From positions 1 through 64,000 of the forward strand of contig CACOYM010000002.1 in assembly GCA_902631395.1 (NCBI GenBank): 64,000 nt of DNA. The letters are read 5' to 3'. The notes below the pieces were generated by a model, which did no database searches, had not been told where the DNA came from, and was given only the letters and a program-made list of their open reading frames with translations. Made by a program: the position numbers and the translations under genes. Below are positions 63,841 through 64,000 of this stretch, in pieces; positions within the stretch are counted from its first letter, which is position 1, and the number at the start of each line of letters is the position of its first letter. Origin of the DNA: Halieaceae bacterium. GTDB lineage: Bacteria; Pseudomonadota; Gammaproteobacteria; Pseudomonadales; Halieaceae.

Positions 63841-64000
63841 TTACTGGCTGCTCTCCTTAACTGCACCCTCGCGGGTGATGTTATACCCAAAGCGCGGAAA
63901 CCATACTTGCGCTTCAAAACCCGCCAGGGGCGTGACCGCTAATACCACCTGCTCGTGATCTACGGCGAGGAGGCGGCCGTTAGCTCGGCCGCGATCAGCA
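63841..64000 (-). CDS. C-terminal fragment of an unidentified protein (cut by window edge)
   Basis: The minus-strand frame is open from the window edge to a TAA at 63843-63841 and encodes about 52 residues ending AVKESSQ. It contains RLLAVDHEQVVLAVTPLAGF and VWFPRFGYNITREG. Codon use and the position just past the receptor terminator support a real gene end. I do not recognise the family from this short part. Confidence 0.6.
   Translation of the reverse strand, partial: ADRGRANGRLLAVDHEQVVLAVTPLAGFEAQVWFPRFGYNITREGAVKESSQ

Noticed and set aside
63721-63942. 73-residue plus-strand frame after the last receptor
   Set aside because: It runs through the receptor end and the terminator hairpin, and the minus-strand frame at 63841-64000 is better supported.
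1-64000. Mobile elements, CRISPR arrays, defence genes, tRNAs and rRNAs
   Set aside because: I looked for transposases, integrases, spaced direct repeats and tRNA-like cloverleafs in the gaps and saw none. Gene neighbourhoods look like stable chromosome.

Overview
The window looks like a chromosome segment of an aerobic marine gammaproteobacterium, probably of the Halieaceae (OM60/NOR5) type. That placement is an inference from gene content: four TonB-dependent receptors (TBDRs) in 64 kb, four acyl-CoA dehydrogenases, PQQ dehydrogenases, a BCCT osmolyte transporter and a PlsB/PlsC/GpsA lipid operon. Coding density is high. I found no tRNA, rRNA, CRISPR array, transposase or phage gene.

Layout. 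0-1.3 kb: end of dtd, a small phosphatase and a HIT protein. 1.4-6.4 kb: a tight minus-strand operon for glucosylglycerate (D-glycerate kinase, GpgS, GpgP and a GH13_18 phosphorylase), able in principle both to make and to recycle this compatible solute. 6.4-12.1 kb: patatin-like lipase, haloalkane dehalogenase, a broken DUF1330 gene, a DUF885 peptidase-like protein and a tandem SnoaL-like protein. 12.3-16.3 kb: saccharopine-reductase-like protein, then a phosphotransferase / DUF6285 / acyl-CoA dehydrogenase set resembling the LvaABC route for 4-hydroxyacyl-CoA. 16.5-21 kb: a TBDR divergent from a TPR-2OG oxygenase protein. 21.4-26.5 kb: secreted metalloprotease, small unknown protein, exported AhpD-like protein, membrane desaturase/hydroxylase and a GNAT. 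26.5-31.1 kb: paired acyl-CoA dehydrogenases, a Coq4 homologue and an NhaC-type antiporter.

31.3-36.3 kb: HAD-PlsC fusion, PlsB and GpsA in one operon, covering DHAP to phosphatidate. 36.4-39.3 kb: M48 lipoprotein peptidase and BCCT transporter. 39.4-44.2 kb: a Tyr/Asp-rich TBDR followed by a TPR-sulfotransferase. 44.2-48.2 kb: valine catabolism operon (acyl-CoA dehydrogenase, enoyl-CoA hydratase, 3-hydroxyisobutyryl-CoA hydrolase, 3-hydroxyisobutyrate dehydrogenase).

48.4-63.7 kb is the most distinctive part. A CoA-acylating aldehyde dehydrogenase, a CMD-family protein, a PQQ dehydrogenase and a cupin converge on a minus-strand operon in which a periplasmic PQQ/cytochrome c dehydrogenase sits between the E1 and E2 genes of an acetoin/2-oxoacid dehydrogenase-type complex. 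Two divergent, related TBDRs follow. Read together this suggests an outer-membrane-to-acyl-CoA pathway for an alcohol or polyol whose oxidation gives a diketone or 2-oxo intermediate; the substrate cannot be read from the sequence. The window ends in the C-terminus of an unidentified minus-strand gene.
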